Below the pieces are notes generated by a model. That model worked only from the letters and a program-made list of their open reading frames with translations. It was not told the origin of the DNA and ran no database searches. The position numbers and the translations under genes are program-made. From contig JAKUPT010000012.1 of assembly GCA_022450595.1 (NCBI GenBank), positions 1-57,534 of the forward strand: DNA of 57,534 nt, read 5' to 3'. Shown here one piece after another: positions 15,702 to 25,910 of this stretch; position 1 is the first letter of the stretch; the number at the start of each line of letters is the position of its first letter. Source of the DNA: Bdellovibrionales bacterium (lineage in GTDB: Bacteria > Bdellovibrionota > Bdellovibrionia > Bdellovibrionales > UBA1609).

Positions 15702-16338
15702 AAAATTTAGGCAAGCCTTTTTCAGACACAAGGCTTAAACTGTAGTGTGTAGGAAAAAACCAGCTTAGTGCTTCTAAAATGCCATGGTATTCTTCTTCAG
15801 GAGGATTTCCTAAGGACTCTAAAGAAAAACAAAGGTCATAGTGCTCACCATCTTTTGAAACCAACAAGAGCTTAACCTCTTCAAATCCCTGCTCGGCAAA
15901 AAAAGTTTTTAAAAGTTCACGTGCAAAGTCAGGAAAGTACTCTTTAGAGGCATCGCCTGTGTGAAGGGTTTGCCCCTTTTCAAAGTGCAGCTGCCCAGTG
16001 GGAACAACTTCAGAGGGCGTAAAAAACTCACCACTAATAGCGTAGTTATAAAGCATACCGTAGGAGAACACATAATCCGGGTAGCCCTCTTTTTGAGGAT
16101 TCACCACCATGCCTATGCCATTTAACACCAACCAGTCGATCACTTTTACTAAAGGCTCTGCTGTCTCACTGTCAGAGGTCTGAACTAGCAAATAGGGCCA
16201 GCTATCGGGACCTTGTTGAGGCTCTTCATTTAAAATTTCTAATTTTTGTGACTTAAACTGATTTAAAAATTTGGCTTCCCAAATTTCATCTCTGAGCATA
16301 TCTGGTGTTTGTAGTAATTTTTGGAAGTCTTGAGACAT
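15691..16338 (-). CDS. Conserved-type cytoplasmic protein of unknown function
   Basis: 215 residues, acidic, no signal peptide or membrane segment. Two alpha/beta halves are suggested: residues ~45-110 (WPYLLVQTSDSE ... VIDWLVLNGIGMVVNP) and ~130-215 (FARELLKTFFAEQGFEEVKLLLV ... SWFFPTHYSLSLVSE). No catalytic motif stands out. It begins 20 bp after the 3' end of the tRNA-Val gene on the same strand, so it may be co-transcribed with the tRNA. Convergent overlap of 11 bp with the secreted protein gene at its 3' end. Confidence 0.6.
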   Translation of the reverse strand: MSQDFQKLLQTPDMLRDEIWEAKFLNQFKSQKLEILNEEPQQGPDSWPYLLVQTSDSETAEPLVKVIDWLVLNGIGMVVNPQKEGYPDYVFSYGMLYNYAISGEFFTPSEVVPTGQLHFEKGQTLHTGDASKEYFPDFARELLKTFFAEQGFEEVKLLLVSKDGEHYDLCFSLESLGNPPEEEYHGILEALSWFFPTHYSLSLVSEKGLPKFFNL

Positions 16339-16357
16339 ATTTACGGCCTAAAAAAGA

Positions 16358-16433
16358 TGGTAGGAGGTACCGGATTCGAACCGATGACATCCACCTTGTA
16401 AGGGTGGCGCTCTACCAACTGAGCTAACCTCCT
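16358..16433 (-). tRNA. tRNA-Val (anticodon UAC)
   Basis: Cloverleaf on the minus strand: acceptor AGGAGGT/ACCTCCT, D-arm with TTAGCTCAGTTGGTAGAGC, anticodon stem CCACC/GGTGG with loop CTTACAA giving anticodon TAC, T-arm GGTTCGAATCC, discriminator A and an encoded CCA. 76 nt. Confidence 0.97.
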
Positions 16434-16508
16434 ATTAGGAAATGAGAACCTATTCAAAAAGCTCTCATATGTCCAGAAAAACTATCACTTTTAGCAATAA
16501 TTTTATAG

Positions 16509-16961
16509 CTATTTGACGCGGTGGAGAGTGTAATCAAGTGATGAGTTAAACTTATCAAAGTACTCAATGCGCGCGTTCATAAGCTTTCTAGAGCCTGACT
16601 TATCACAATAACTTGTGATCGTTAAATGCATTGGGCTTGAATCTGGTGATTCAAGACGGGCAAATAAAGACATTTCATCATTAAGCAATACACCTAAACC
16701 CTCTGCAATCACTTTACTAGTGCGGTCTACAATAGATATATCTAACCAGAAGCCCTTAGTTGTATCATTGATAATAATGAATTTTTCATCGGCATCTTCT
16801 AAGTCATAGCCCCATACACCCAATAAAGCATCTTGCTGAAGTAAGCACTGTGACCATGGAAAAGGTGCTGGATCGTCATCGCCCAATATAATATGTGTTT
16901 GAGCCATTATTTGTACTGAAAACAATAAACTTAGTAGTGTTAGTCCCGCTTTAATCAACAT
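16509..16961 (-). CDS. Small secreted protein of unknown function
   Basis: 150 residues. Signal peptide MLIKAGLTLLSLLFSVQIMAQ with cleavage after MAQ or similar; the mature part is ~128 residues with two cysteines that could form a disulfide (WSQC and SYCDK). No known domain recognised; the strand pattern suggests a small beta protein. I take the ATG at 16961, with a GGGGGAG ribosome site, rather than the TTG at 16967. It starts 24 bp after the TPR/winged-helix regulator gene on the same strand, so the two are probably one operon and the protein may be functionally linked to that regulator. Confidence 0.62.
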   Translation of the reverse strand: MLIKAGLTLLSLLFSVQIMAQTHIILGDDDPAPFPWSQCLLQQDALLGVWGYDLEDADEKFIIINDTTKGFWLDISIVDRTSKVIAEGLGVLLNDEMSLFARLESPDSSPMHLTITSYCDKSGSRKLMNARIEYFDKFNSSLDYTLHRVK

Positions 16962-16985
16962 TATCAACTCCCCCGTTTCAACCCA

Positions 16986-18092
16986 TTACTGATTAAACAT
17001 TACCTTAGTGTTTTTATTCAAGTAATAACCGTTTTTAGATCTAAAAATATACTTGGGCTTATCAAAATCTGGTTCGATAAGCTTACGCAGTCTCTTAATT
17101 GTTACATAAACCTTATTATCATGCACACTTGGATCATACTCTTGCTTCCATACATGCTTAACCAGTAGCTCTTTTGAGTAGACCTCTCCTGGATGCTGCA
17201 TAAATAGCCTTAAAAGATCGAGCAAAATAAATTGGCTTTTAAAGTCAACTTTGCCCTTTTTCTTTTCAACCACAGCATTAGATTGAGCATCGAACACAAG
17301 GTCGTACTCACTGTGGTCCATTTGACCGATTTCATCTAATCTTTGATTGATTTTTTTACTTAAAAACTTTTGATTTTCAGGATCAACTGAACGTTTTGCT
17401 AAATTTAAATACATATAGCCCATGTTAGTTTCACCACTATCGGCATATGCAGCGCCCATGGCATAAAGTAGGCTCACATACATAAATAGGTTTTTATGCT
17501 GCTTAAGGGAGTCATAGGCTTGCCAGAAGATCTCAAGGGCTTGGTCGTACTTACCAAGTCTTCTTAAAATATGACCGTTTAAAAGCTTTGCAGACAGCTC
17601 AAGCTCTGGCATGGGCATGACTTGAAAAAATACCTGTAAATTATAAATTTCTTTTAAAGCATCTTCATAGCGCTCTTGCAGCCAATACACATTGGCTAAT
17701 CCACTTATTGCGTAACAGATGTCCTCTTTGTTGTCTTTGTCTAAACCAAGCTTTAAGGACTTTTCAAAGTAATCTTGAGCCACTTGATGTTGCTTTTTAT
17801 AAGCGGCACACACACCTAACACATAATAAGTCTTTGGGCTCATTTCAAAGCCCTCTTGGATCACTAAATCTTGAATACGATCTTTAGTGACAGTGATTTT
17901 ATCAAAGTTTTCAGTCTCTGCATAAATACGCAAAAGTAAGTTTTGAGCCTTAATAAAGTTATCTAACTGTTTTTTTTCTATAAAGTCCTCAGAGGCTTGC
18001 TCTAAGTAATTAACGGCTTCTAAAAAGTCACCACGATCAATAAATAATTTGGCCACATCAAATGTAGATGCATTTACTTCGTTCTGATTCAC
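16986..18092 (-). CDS. TPR protein with C-terminal OmpR-type winged-helix DNA-binding domain
   Basis: 368 residues. Residues ~1-250 are tetratricopeptide-like helical pairs (for example YYVLGVCAAYKKQHQVAQDYFEKSL and SLLYAMGAAYADSGETNMGY). Residues ~265-365 form a winged helix of the trans_reg_C/OmpR kind: FILLDLLRLFMQHPGEVYSK, ELLVKHVWKQ, NKVYVTIKRLRKLIE (recognition helix) and IFRSKNGYYL (wing). Likely a transcription factor whose TPR part senses a protein or peptide partner. This domain order is the reverse of SARP/AfsR-type regulators, where the DNA-binding domain comes first. The start is a GTG with a weak ribosome site. No receiver domain or phospho-Asp site is seen. Confidence 0.8.
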   Translation of the reverse strand: MNQNEVNASTFDVAKLFIDRGDFLEAVNYLEQASEDFIEKKQLDNFIKAQNLLLRIYAETENFDKITVTKDRIQDLVIQEGFEMSPKTYYVLGVCAAYKKQHQVAQDYFEKSLKLGLDKDNKEDICYAISGLANVYWLQERYEDALKEIYNLQVFFQVMPMPELELSAKLLNGHILRRLGKYDQALEIFWQAYDSLKQHKNLFMYVSLLYAMGAAYADSGETNMGYMYLNLAKRSVDPENQKFLSKKINQRLDEIGQMDHSEYDLVFDAQSNAVVEKKKGKVDFKSQFILLDLLRLFMQHPGEVYSKELLVKHVWKQEYDPSVHDNKVYVTIKRLRKLIEPDFDKPKYIFRSKNGYYLNKNTKVMFNQ

Positions 18093-18244
18093 TGCTTAGT
18101 GTCCCCACACAATCAAAGAAAAATTTAGAATCTTAAATGATTCGCTTATCGAGAAGACAATTCTTACATTTTCTGTAAGGATTTGGTCAATAAAATGTTT
18201 AAATAACATCTCGCAAAAGATTTCAAAGCCACCTCAGTTGATAT

Positions 18245-18276
18245 AAAAAAAGGCACAGGTGAAAGCCTGTGCCTTT
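18245..18276 (-). terminator. Terminator of lon
   Basis: AGGCACAGG/CCTGTGCCT, a perfect 9-bp stem with a 6-base loop, followed on the minus strand by a T-run of at least seven. It begins 24 bp after the lon stop. Confidence 0.92.
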
Positions 18277-18299
18277 GAATTTTATTGATTAATTTGGAA

Positions 18300-20783
18300 T
18301 TAGTGCTGCAAAGAGTGCCCTGTGTATTGAGCTCGTATTCCAGCTTCTTTCACACTTCTGAACTTAAAAAGCTCTTTTGCGTTTTTAATGTCCATAGCAT
18401 TGACTAAAACTTGATCAACATGGTCCACAAGAACCACTTTTACATCCTTGAGAACCTGAGCTGGGATGTCTTTTAAATCCTTCTCATTTTCCTTTGGAAC
18501 AATACAAGTTTTAATCCCACCACGGTGAGCAGCTAGAATCTTCTGCTTTAAGCCTCCAATGGCCAGCACGCGGCCTCTCAATGTCACCTCTCCTGTCATG
18601 GCCACATCTTTTTTTACAGGTATTCTTGTGATTGCTGACACAATACTTGTTGTCATAGCAATACCCGCACTTGGGCCGTCTTTAGGAATAGCACCTTCTG
18701 GCACGTGAATATGAATATCAATATTTTGATAATACTCTTTGTCGATACCAAATAAAGGCCCACGACTTCTGACATAACTCATAGCTGCCGTACAAGACTC
18801 CTTCATCACATCGCCAAGCTGACCGGTAATAATAAACTTACCACGCCCAGGCACAGAACTTACTTCAACCACAAGCAGGTCACCGCCCACTTCTGTCCAA
18901 GCCAGTCCGTTGGTCATACCAATTTCATTTTTACCTTCAATTTTTCCGTATTTGTATTTGTTATCTGCACCAAGCATTTCATCCACAAGCTTTGGAGTGA
19001 TTTTATAAGCCTTAGCCTTAGCTTTGGACTTAGTTTTGCTCTTAGCTTTAGTGTCTTTGGTTTTTGATTTAGCTTCACTCGCCTTCAAATCATCTTTTAC
19101 AATTTGACGAGCTGTTTTTCTGCATAGAGTGGCAATTTTTCTCTCTAAGTTACGAACACCCGCCTCACGAGTGTAGGACTTAATCACTTCTCTTATGGCA
19201 GCGTCAGTAAAGCTAACCTTTCTTTCTGTAAGACCGTGCATTTTAATCTGTTTTGGAACTAAGTATTTCTTAGCAATAAAAAACTTTTCTTCTTCAATGT
19301 ATCCCTCAAGCGAAATCACTTCCATACGATCCAATAATGGTCTTGGAATGGGGTGAAGTGAGTTAGCCGTCGTTACAAACATGGCGTTAGAAAGATCATA
19401 CTCAAGTTCAAGATAGTGATCCGAAAAGTTTTTGTTTTGCTCAGGATCTAAAACCTCTAGCAATGCTGCCGAGGGGTCGCCTCTAAAGTCATTGCTCATT
19501 TTGTCGATCTCATCTAACAGAACTACAGGGTTTCCATGCTCTACTTTTCTTAACGACTGAATAATCTTTCCAGGCATAGCTCCAACATAAGTTTTTCTGT
19601 GACCACGAATTTCAGCTTCGTCTCTAACCCCACCAAGAGAGATTCTTGTGAAGTCTTTATGAAGAGCTTTCGCAATACTTCTTGCCAGTGAAGTTTTACC
19701 CACACCTGGAGGACCCACTAAACATAAAATTGGCCCCTTGATATCCTCAGAAAGTGATTGAACCGCTAAATGCTCAATGATTCTTTCTTTTACTTTTTCA
19801 AGGCCGTAGTGGTCATCATCAAGAATTTGTTCGGCATCAACAATGTCATGTTTGTCTTTTGAATATTCCGTCCAAGGCAGCGACAAGATCCAGTCAATGT
19901 AGTTTCTCACCACAGCTGATTCGGCACTCATTGGAGACATCATGCGAAGCTTTTTAATCTCTTTAAAAACCTTCTCTTTTGCCTCTTTTGGCATTTTCTT
20001 TTTCTTGGCCTCTTCTTCAAGCTCGTTGACTTCTTGTTGATAGTCATCTTTTTCACCAAGCTCTTTTTGAATGGCCTGCATTTGTTCGTTTAAGTAGTAC
20101 TCTTTTTGTGAGCGCTCCATCTGCTTTTTCACACGACCGCGGATCTTTTTCTCAACTTCTAAGATTTCAATCTCGCCTGTCATTAAGTTTAAAAGCTCTT
20201 CTAAGCGCTTACTTGGATCATTGATCTCAAGGATGCGTTGTTTGTCTTCGAGTTTAAGATTGAGTTGAGCCACAATAATATCAGCAAGCTCTCCGGCCTC
20301 TTCAATGCTAGACACTCTCATTAAAATTTCAGGCGGAATGCGTTTGTTAAGTTTTACGTAAGTTTCAAAAGTGGTTTTTACAGATCTCATAAGAGCCTGA
20401 GTTTCCACTTCACTCACTACAACTTCTTCTAGCTCTTCTGCCTCAACTCTAAAAAAGTTATCCGTTTGAAGATAGTCTTTGATTTTTACACGAGCCTTAC
20501 CTTCAACCAAAACCTTTACAGTGCCATCTGGTAATCTTAACAACTGAATGATTGTACCAATGGTTCCAATGTCATAAACATCAGAAGGTTCAGGGTTGTT
20601 GGTTTTAGCATCTCTTTGAGCGGCTAAAATAATATCTGTTTGCTTAGACATGGCCTCTTCAAGAGCATTGATGCTCTTTTCACGTCCAACAAACAAAGGC
20701 ATCATCATATGTGGAAATATGATTAGATCCCGGAGAGGCAAAAGAGGTAACTGTATGGTGGCCTTTTTTTCCTCTTTACTCAT
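18300..20783 (-). CDS. lon: ATP-dependent Lon protease
   Basis: Cytoplasmic AAA+ serine protease that degrades damaged and regulatory proteins. 827 residues: N-terminal substrate-binding LON domain ([20 protein letters not shown]), coiled region, AAA+ module with Walker [10 protein letters not shown] and Walker [10 protein letters not shown], and C-terminal protease domain with catalytic S705 ([11 protein letters not shown]) and K748 (GGLKQK). An extra Lys/Ala/Ser-rich low-complexity stretch lies at ~566-592, between ATPase and protease parts. Preceded by a very strong AGGAGGAG ribosome site. Lies 58 bp downstream of clpX on the same strand, followed by a clear terminator. tig, often part of this cluster, lies ~8 kb away on the other strand. 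Confidence 0.97.
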   Translation of the reverse strand: MSKEEKKATIQLPLLPLRDLIIFPHMMMPLFVGREKSINALEEAMSKQTDIILAAQRDAKTNNPEPSDVYDIGTIGTIIQLLRLPDGTVKVLVEGKARVKIKDYLQTDNFFRVEAEELEEVVVSEVETQALMRSVKTTFETYVKLNKRIPPEILMRVSSIEEAGELADIIVAQLNLKLEDKQRILEINDPSKRLEELLNLMTGEIEILEVEKKIRGRVKKQMERSQKEYYLNEQMQAIQKELGEKDDYQQEVNELEEEAKKKKMPKEAKEKVFKEIKKLRMMSPMSAESAVVRNYIDWILSLPWTEYSKDKHDIVDAEQILDDDHYGLEKVKERIIEHLAVQSLSEDIKGPILCLVGPPGVGKTSLARSIAKALHKDFTRISLGGVRDEAEIRGHRKTYVGAMPGKIIQSLRKVEHGNPVVLLDEIDKMSNDFRGDPSAALLEVLDPEQNKNFSDHYLELEYDLSNAMFVTTANSLHPIPRPLLDRMEVISLEGYIEEEKFFIAKKYLVPKQIKMHGLTERKVSFTDAAIREVIKSYTREAGVRNLERKIATLCRKTARQIVKDDLKASEAKSKTKDTKAKSKTKSKAKAKAYKITPKLVDEMLGADNKYKYGKIEGKNEIGMTNGLAWTEVGGDLLVVEVSSVPGRGKFIITGQLGDVMKESCTAAMSYVRSRGPLFGIDKEYYQNIDIHIHVPEGAIPKDGPSAGIAMTTSIVSAITRIPVKKDVAMTGEVTLRGRVLAIGGLKQKILAAHRGGIKTCIVPKENEKDLKDIPAQVLKDVKVVLVDHVDQVLVNAMDIKNAKELFKFRSVKEAGIRAQYTGHSLQH

Positions 20784-20841
20784 AATTCTCCTCCTATAAG
20801 AAAGTATGAGTTAGCATTGAGGTGAGGCCAGTTATAAGATG

Positions 20842-22125
20842 TTATGCGCTTTCGGCAGAACTACTTTCTTTGGTTTGGCCATCGTTCAACACTAACTTGG
20901 GTTGTGCGCCATCGATGATGACCCTCTCATTTATTATAACCTCTTTTACATTTTCCTTGGAAGGAATTTCGTACATGATGTCCAGCATCGCTTTTTCTAT
21001 AACACCGCGGAGCCCACGAGCGCCGGTGTTGCGGCGGATTGCCTCTTTTGCGATGGATTTTAATGCATCGTCTGTAAATGAAAGTTTTACATTCTCGTAA
21101 CTAAACAGCCTTTGGTACTGTTTTACTAAAGAGTTTCTTGGTTTGGTTAAAATATCCACCAAGGCCTCTTCAGTCAGTTGCTCAAGTGCTGATATAACTG
21201 GCAATCGACCAATAAATTCAGGAATCAGACCATAACGAGCTAAATCGTCTGGCTCAATTTTCTTTAAAAGTTCCGCTTCAGCTTCAGCTCTTTCATCTTT
21301 AGTGCGGATATCAGCGCCGATACCAAGTGACTTATTTGATATTCTTGACTCGACCACTTTATCTAACCCTACAAAAGCTCCACCACAAATAAATAAAATA
21401 TTTGTTGTATCAACTTGAATAAACTCTTGTTGAGGATGCTTTCTTCCGCCTTTAGGTGGCAAGTTTGCAACAGTTCCTTCTAAAATTTTAAGCAAGGCCT
21501 GCTGAACACCTTCACCACTTACATCTCGAGTGATGGATGGGTTTTCTGACTTACGAGTGATCTTATCAATCTCATCGACATAAATGACACCCTTTTGACA
21601 TCTTTCTACATCGTAATCAGAGGCTTGAAGTAAATTTAAAATCACATTTTCCACATCTTCACCCACATAACCGGCTTCAGTAAGTGCTGTGGCATCAGCC
21701 ATGGCAAATGGAACATTTAAAATCTTTGCAATAGTTTGAGCCAAATAGGTTTTACCAGATCCCGTTGGGCCAATTAAAAGTATGTTACTTTTTGCAATTT
21801 CAACGTCGTCTTTTTTACCTTTAGTTGAGTTCACACGCTTGTAGTGGTTGTGCACAGCCACAGACAGAGCTTTTTTAGCTTGCTCTTGGCCAATCACAAA
21901 TTCATCAAGGTGATCTTTAATCTCTTTTGGCTTTGGAACCTTAAGGGTGGCCTTTTGGCTTTGATCCCTTTCGCGCTCTTCAGCAATAATGTCATTACAA
22001 AGGTCAATACACTCATCACAAATGTAAACACCAGGACCAGCAATCAGTTTTTTAACTTCCTTTTGGCTTTTACCACAAAAACTACAGCTTAAAGCTCCAG
22101 AAAGATCTTTTGTATTTTTACTCAT
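20842..22125 (-). CDS. clpX: ClpXP protease ATP-binding subunit ClpX
   Basis: Hexameric AAA+ unfoldase that feeds substrates into ClpP. 427 residues. N-terminal C4 zinc domain (CSFCGKSQ ... CDECIDLC), Walker [12 protein letters not shown], Walker [10 protein letters not shown], and the [13 protein letters not shown] stretch ahead of the sensor-2 region. The ClpP-docking IGF-type loop appears as SLGIGAD-region sequence ([12 protein letters not shown]), so the exact IGF tripeptide is not obvious. Starts directly after the clpP stop codon with an AAGGAAT ribosome site inside the clpP end; same operon, with lon following. Confidence 0.97.
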   Translation of the reverse strand: MSKNTKDLSGALSCSFCGKSQKEVKKLIAGPGVYICDECIDLCNDIIAEERERDQSQKATLKVPKPKEIKDHLDEFVIGQEQAKKALSVAVHNHYKRVNSTKGKKDDVEIAKSNILLIGPTGSGKTYLAQTIAKILNVPFAMADATALTEAGYVGEDVENVILNLLQASDYDVERCQKGVIYVDEIDKITRKSENPSITRDVSGEGVQQALLKILEGTVANLPPKGGRKHPQQEFIQVDTTNILFICGGAFVGLDKVVESRISNKSLGIGADIRTKDERAEAEAELLKKIEPDDLARYGLIPEFIGRLPVISALEQLTEEALVDILTKPRNSLVKQYQRLFSYENVKLSFTDDALKSIAKEAIRRNTGARGLRGVIEKAMLDIMYEIPSKENVKEVIINERVIIDGAQPKLVLNDGQTKESSSAESA

Positions 22126-22737
22126 TTAAGATTCCTTTTTTTTCGCTTTTCTAGATTCCACAACTAGATCTACTAGGCCAAAGTCTTTTGACTCATCTGA
22201 TGTCATAAACTTATCGCGCTCCATGGAGTCGTACAAGGTGTTGTAGTCTTGACCTGTGTGATGTTCATAAATACCAATTAATTTCTTTTTAGTTTTCACA
22301 AGTTCTGAAGCATGGATTTCAATATCTGTGGCCTGACCACTCAAACCACCACCCATTATTAGTGGTTGGTGAATCATAATTTTCGAGTGAGGAAGGGCGT
22401 ATCTTTTACCCTTGGCCCCAGCAGTTAATAATAGCGATCCCATGCTGGCCGCCAACCCAATACAGGTTGTGCTTACATCGCATTTTACAAATTGCATAAT
22501 ATCATAGATGGCAAGCCCAGCTGTTACACTTCCTCCTGGAGAGTTAATGTACAGGTTAATATCTTTATCTGGGTTTTCCATCTCTAAAAAAAGCATTTGA
22601 GCAATAATGGCATTGGCCACTTCATCTGTTACTGGAGTTCCTAACATAATGATTCTGTCTTTTAAAAGTCGAGAATAAATATCATAACTACGTTCACCGC
22701 GAGGGGTTTGTTCAATCACTATAGGAACTAATGCCAC
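22126..22737 (-). CDS. clpP: ATP-dependent Clp protease proteolytic subunit
   Basis: Tetradecameric serine protease chamber. With the start chosen here the protein has 203 residues beginning [20 protein letters not shown], the usual ClpP N-terminus. Catalytic triad S98 (AASMGS), H123 (MIHQPL) and D175 (ERDKFM). The open frame extends 14 codons further upstream to an ATG at 22779, but a GTG at 22737 with AAGGAG six bases before it is clearly the better start. First gene of clpP-clpX-lon. Compared with E. coli ClpP, a three-residue longer loop is present after HQPL (IMGGGLSGQ). Confidence 0.96.
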   Translation of the reverse strand: MALVPIVIEQTPRGERSYDIYSRLLKDRIIMLGTPVTDEVANAIIAQMLFLEMENPDKDINLYINSPGGSVTAGLAIYDIMQFVKCDVSTTCIGLAASMGSLLLTAGAKGKRYALPHSKIMIHQPLIMGGGLSGQATDIEIHASELVKTKKKLIGIYEHHTGQDYNTLYDSMERDKFMTSDESKDFGLVDLVVESRKAKKKES

Positions 22738-23123
22738 AGAAGACTCCTTATCTAAGATGTTACACATGTGTTTATACATTCTATTTTTTTATATTCAAAG
22801 AGTGAATTTTTTTCGTTCACAAAAGCTGAATATTGATCAATTTAGTGCTTTCATCGCAATTCAAAAGTTGTGTACGTATTCTTCTTTGACAAGGTCTTCA
22901 TCGGTGAATAATTGACGACACTTGAAAACAAAAAAATTTAATTCGCTTATTTATTTCAATATGATAGGTTTTATGACCTAGATAAACGTCGATGTTCAGA
23001 TCTAAAACGCTTTAAGTGCTCATACTTGAGACTTTAAACAAGACTTAGATCATACAAAAGCCGTTTGAAGGAATTTTACATGAAATACAGACAAATCGCG
23101 TTAAATTAACTGAAGGGGGATTA
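22738..23123. other. Divergent promoter region clpP / pepA
   Basis: About 385 bp between the divergently read clpP and pepA genes, AT-rich, no coding frame seen. A plus-strand promoter candidate is TTGACA (22886-22891), 15-bp spacer, AATAAT (22907-22912), which would give a ~200-nt leader for pepA. No CIRCE-type or clear sigma-32-type heat-shock element was found for clpP. Confidence 0.4.
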
Positions 23124-24632
23124 ATGAAAATTCAATTGCACAAAAAATCGGCCAAACCAGCCAAAACGGCCATTTATTTTACTAGAACTACGGGAAAAAA
23201 AGACAAGCCTAGCCTTAAGGTCTCATGTGAGAACAAAGACATTAAAAAGCTTATTGAAGACAGCTTCAAAGCTGGAGAGTACAAATCTGCAGCCGACGAA
23301 GTCACTGTTTTTAGAAAACAAACTCTTGATGCCAATGAAAATATTGTATTTGTAGGCCTAGGTGACGAAAAAAAGATCAACACTCAAAGCTTCAGACAAG
23401 CAGCAGGCACTGCTTATAAGTTTTTAAAGTCACAGCGTTTATTTCAAGCCAGTGTTAAAACAGAGTCTTATGATTTTTTTAAAGATGCTGGCAAAGCCAC
23501 TTATGCTTTTGCAGAGGGCTTACATCTTGCCGATTATGAACTCAACACCTACAAATCAAACAATAAAAAAGAAAAGTCTGAAGAATTTTCTTTTAGTGTT
23601 GAGCCTTCAAAGTCCGCCAAAGAGGCCGCCATTAAAAAGTCTCTAGAGCAGGCTGAGATCACGGCTGAGTGTATTAACTTTTCTCGTATGCTTGGAGACA
23701 CTCCTGGAAATTTCATGACTCCATCTATATTGGCAAAAGAGACACAAAAAGCCGCGCAAAAAGTAACAAACTTAAAAGTCACTGTTTGGGACAAAGCCCG
23801 CATTAAAAAGGAAAAAATGGGTGGTCTACTTGGCGTATCCCTTGGAAGTGGTCAAGATCCAAGATTTATCATTATGGAATACAATGGCGCTCCGAAATCC
23901 AAAAAGCCTGTGTGCTTTGTGGGTAAAGGTCTTACTTTTGATGCTGGTGGCATTAGTATCAAGCCTGCGGCCAACATGGATGAAATGCGCTACGACATGT
24001 GTGGAGGCGCCAACGTAATAGGCTCCGTACTTGCCATGGCAAAACTTAAACTTAAAGTAAATGTGATAGCTCTAGTTCCTGCTTCAGAAAATATGCTTGG
24101 CGAGAACGCCAATAAACCAGGTGACATTTTAGTGGCTAGAAACGGTAAAAGCATCGAAGTGCTTAACACAGACGCCGAGGGCCGCCTGATCCTTGCCGAT
24201 GCTCTATGCTATGCCAGCGAGCAAAAACCTGCAGCTATTTTTGATGCTGCCACTCTAACAGGTGCCATGGTTATTGCTTTGGGTAATGTGCACACAGGTT
24301 TCTTTACAAGAGATGAAAAACTTCGCAGCAAAATTAGCAAATCGGCTGAAGAGGCCGATGAGCTGTTGTGGCCAATGCCCATTACTGACTTCCATAGTGC
24401 TGACATGAAGGGTGCTTTTGCCGACCTTTCAAATATTGCCTCAAACCGAGGCGCTGGCAGCTCTACGGCCGCCGCATTTTTAGAAAACTTTGTGGAAGAC
24501 GGAATTCCATGGGCACACTTTGATATAGCTGGCACTGCCTGGAACCAAGGCCAAAGATACAGCTACCTTCCCGCCAAAGGCGCTACAGGCTCTGTTATTA
24601 GAACCTTTATTGAACTGGCTAAAAATTATTAA
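23124..24632 (+). CDS. pepA: Leucyl aminopeptidase, M17 family
   Basis: Two-metal aminopeptidase releasing N-terminal residues from peptides; cytoplasmic peptide turnover. 502 residues. Divergent N-terminal domain (1-~170), then the M17 catalytic domain with GKGLTFDAGGISIKP (metal-binding Lys and Asp), MRYDMCGGANVIG, and the signature NTDAEGRLIL containing metal-binding Asp/Glu and catalytic Arg. Preceded by AGGGGG and followed by a strong terminator; single gene. Placed opposite the Clp/Lon cluster, it would digest peptides those proteases produce. Confidence 0.95.
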   Translation: MKIQLHKKSAKPAKTAIYFTRTTGKKDKPSLKVSCENKDIKKLIEDSFKAGEYKSAADEVTVFRKQTLDANENIVFVGLGDEKKINTQSFRQAAGTAYKFLKSQRLFQASVKTESYDFFKDAGKATYAFAEGLHLADYELNTYKSNNKKEKSEEFSFSVEPSKSAKEAAIKKSLEQAEITAECINFSRMLGDTPGNFMTPSILAKETQKAAQKVTNLKVTVWDKARIKKEKMGGLLGVSLGSGQDPRFIIMEYNGAPKSKKPVCFVGKGLTFDAGGISIKPAANMDEMRYDMCGGANVIGSVLAMAKLKLKVNVIALVPASENMLGENANKPGDILVARNGKSIEVLNTDAEGRLILADALCYASEQKPAAIFDAATLTGAMVIALGNVHTGFFTRDEKLRSKISKSAEEADELLWPMPITDFHSADMKGAFADLSNIASNRGAGSSTAAAFLENFVEDGIPWAHFDIAGTAWNQGQRYSYLPAKGATGSVIRTFIELAKNY

Positions 24633-24640
24633 TTAAAAAG

Positions 24641-24669
24641 AAAAAGGCCTCCATTTGGAGGCCTTTTTT
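24641..24669 (+). terminator. Terminator of pepA
   Basis: AAAAAGGCCTCC pairs with GGAGGCCTTTTT around a 4-base loop, with a T6 tail, 8 bp after the stop. Confidence 0.93.
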
Positions 24670-24751
24670 ATTTGCTCTTGAACAGTCGTTTGCTTGGTAA
24701 CTTGGATCAATTTTAACTTCTTGAGGAACAGCTACAAATCGGAGAATATTT

Positions 24752-25207
24752 ATGAAAAAAATTCTTTATGTTGTTATCGCATTACCTATTATTGCCTTGA
24801 TCTATTTTTTTGGATTAGGTTTTTACAGCCAAAGCCTTAACCAAAACCATGGCATTGTGAATGATCAATTAAAACCCTGCCCCGACAAACCAAACTGTGT
24901 CAGCTCTCAAGAAGATCGAGACTCGCACTACGTGCCTCCTATTGAAGTGGAAAGTGTTCGAAACAGCCTGCAAAAGCTTGTGGATTATTTTAGTAAAAAC
25001 CCTGAGTACCAATTGCAGCAGGTTTCCAACAATTACCTACATGTGGTTCATAAATCTAAAATTTTTAAATATCGTGATGATATCGAGTTTTATGGTGATC
25101 CTGAAAAAAGATTGTTGCACGTTAGGTCGGCCTCACGTGTAGGGTATTCAGATATTGGTACTAACAAAAAAAGAGTTGAGAAGCTTAGATCTTTAATTAC
25201 CAATTGA
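24752..25207 (+). CDS. DUF1499 family membrane-anchored protein
   Basis: 151 residues: an N-terminal membrane anchor or signal (residues ~4-27) followed by a DUF1499 domain. Recognised by CPDKPNCVSSQ after the anchor and the ending DDIEFYGDPEKRLLHVRSAS with VGYSD and NKKRVEKLR. The family is widespread and periplasmic or membrane-facing; its role is not established. The two Cys in CPDKPNC could form a disulfide. Ribosome site GGAGA before the ATG. Ends with an 11-bp overlap into the convergent lipoprotein gene. Confidence 0.85.
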   Translation: MKKILYVVIALPIIALIYFFGLGFYSQSLNQNHGIVNDQLKPCPDKPNCVSSQEDRDSHYVPPIEVESVRNSLQKLVDYFSKNPEYQLQQVSNNYLHVVHKSKIFKYRDDIEFYGDPEKRLLHVRSASRVGYSDIGTNKKRVEKLRSLITN

Positions 25208-25844
25208 TCACAAGCGGATGACCATTGAACTCTATAATCTCAGAGTTTTGAATGTAAACTCCCTCTCTCAAGGTATGAGAGTTATAAATACGAACAGAAT
25301 CAAGGCTCCAGCTTGTTGGCCAAACCATGCTCACGTTTGTAAACAAGATGTCGGCATTGTATTGAGTGTAATAATCAAAACGCTGGTCTTCGGCTTTAAA
25401 GCTTAAAATGGTTTCGTAAGGAATAAAAATTGGGCTTAAATAAGTGCTATTACCATCAACCATACATTTACTCACAATGGTCATCTTTGGGCGAGTGCCA
25501 CTCACAGCCATTCCCTCTGCTAAAAACACCAACTCTATTTCATCATATTCATTACAAATAAAGGCTTGGGTGCCTTCACTGGGCTCATACACAAAGTTCC
25601 CCAACTGAAAAGAAATCTCTCCATTTAGATCTTGAAGTCTATGAGCTTTAATCAGTTGTTTTTTTTGAGCCATTTCAAGGCTGTAGCCTTGAAGCCGAGT
25701 TAAATCCATCGCTTGATCAAAAGCTGCTGGTAGACGTGGATCTGCCACAGATTTAAAAAACACTCTACCATCCCAAGATTGGCTTAAGGTAAGATGGCCA
25801 AAGCCACAGCCTATAAGAAAAATAAATAAATAAACTAGCTTCAT
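25197..25844 (-). CDS. Putative lipoprotein of unknown function
   Basis: 215 residues. N-terminus MKLVYLFIFLIGCGFGHL has a lipobox-like LIGC at 10-13, so it is probably lipidated at C13; cleavage near TLSQS is the alternative. The mature part is beta-rich with one further Cys pair (FICNEY, VSKCMVD). No family recognised. It lies 66 bp downstream of gshA on the same strand and may be the last gene of that transcript. No clear ribosome site before the ATG. Confidence 0.6.
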   Translation of the reverse strand: MKLVYLFIFLIGCGFGHLTLSQSWDGRVFFKSVADPRLPAAFDQAMDLTRLQGYSLEMAQKKQLIKAHRLQDLNGEISFQLGNFVYEPSEGTQAFICNEYDEIELVFLAEGMAVSGTRPKMTIVSKCMVDGNSTYLSPIFIPYETILSFKAEDQRFDYYTQYNADILFTNVSMVWPTSWSLDSVRIYNSHTLREGVYIQNSEIIEFNGHPLVINW

Positions 25845-25910
25845 AGTTTTATTATATATGATTTTGATTTTGTGTCCGTAAAAAATAATATTTTGGACCT
25901 TTTACAAGGT

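Noticed and set aside
20822-21100. 92-codon plus-strand frame at the end of clpX
   Set aside because: Antisense shadow of clpX with no ribosome site or recognisable domain.
22780-23100. CIRCE or sigma-32-type heat-shock element before clpP
   Set aside because: I looked for the inverted TTAGCACTC/GAGTGCTAA and for CTTGAA/CCCAT-type boxes and found none.
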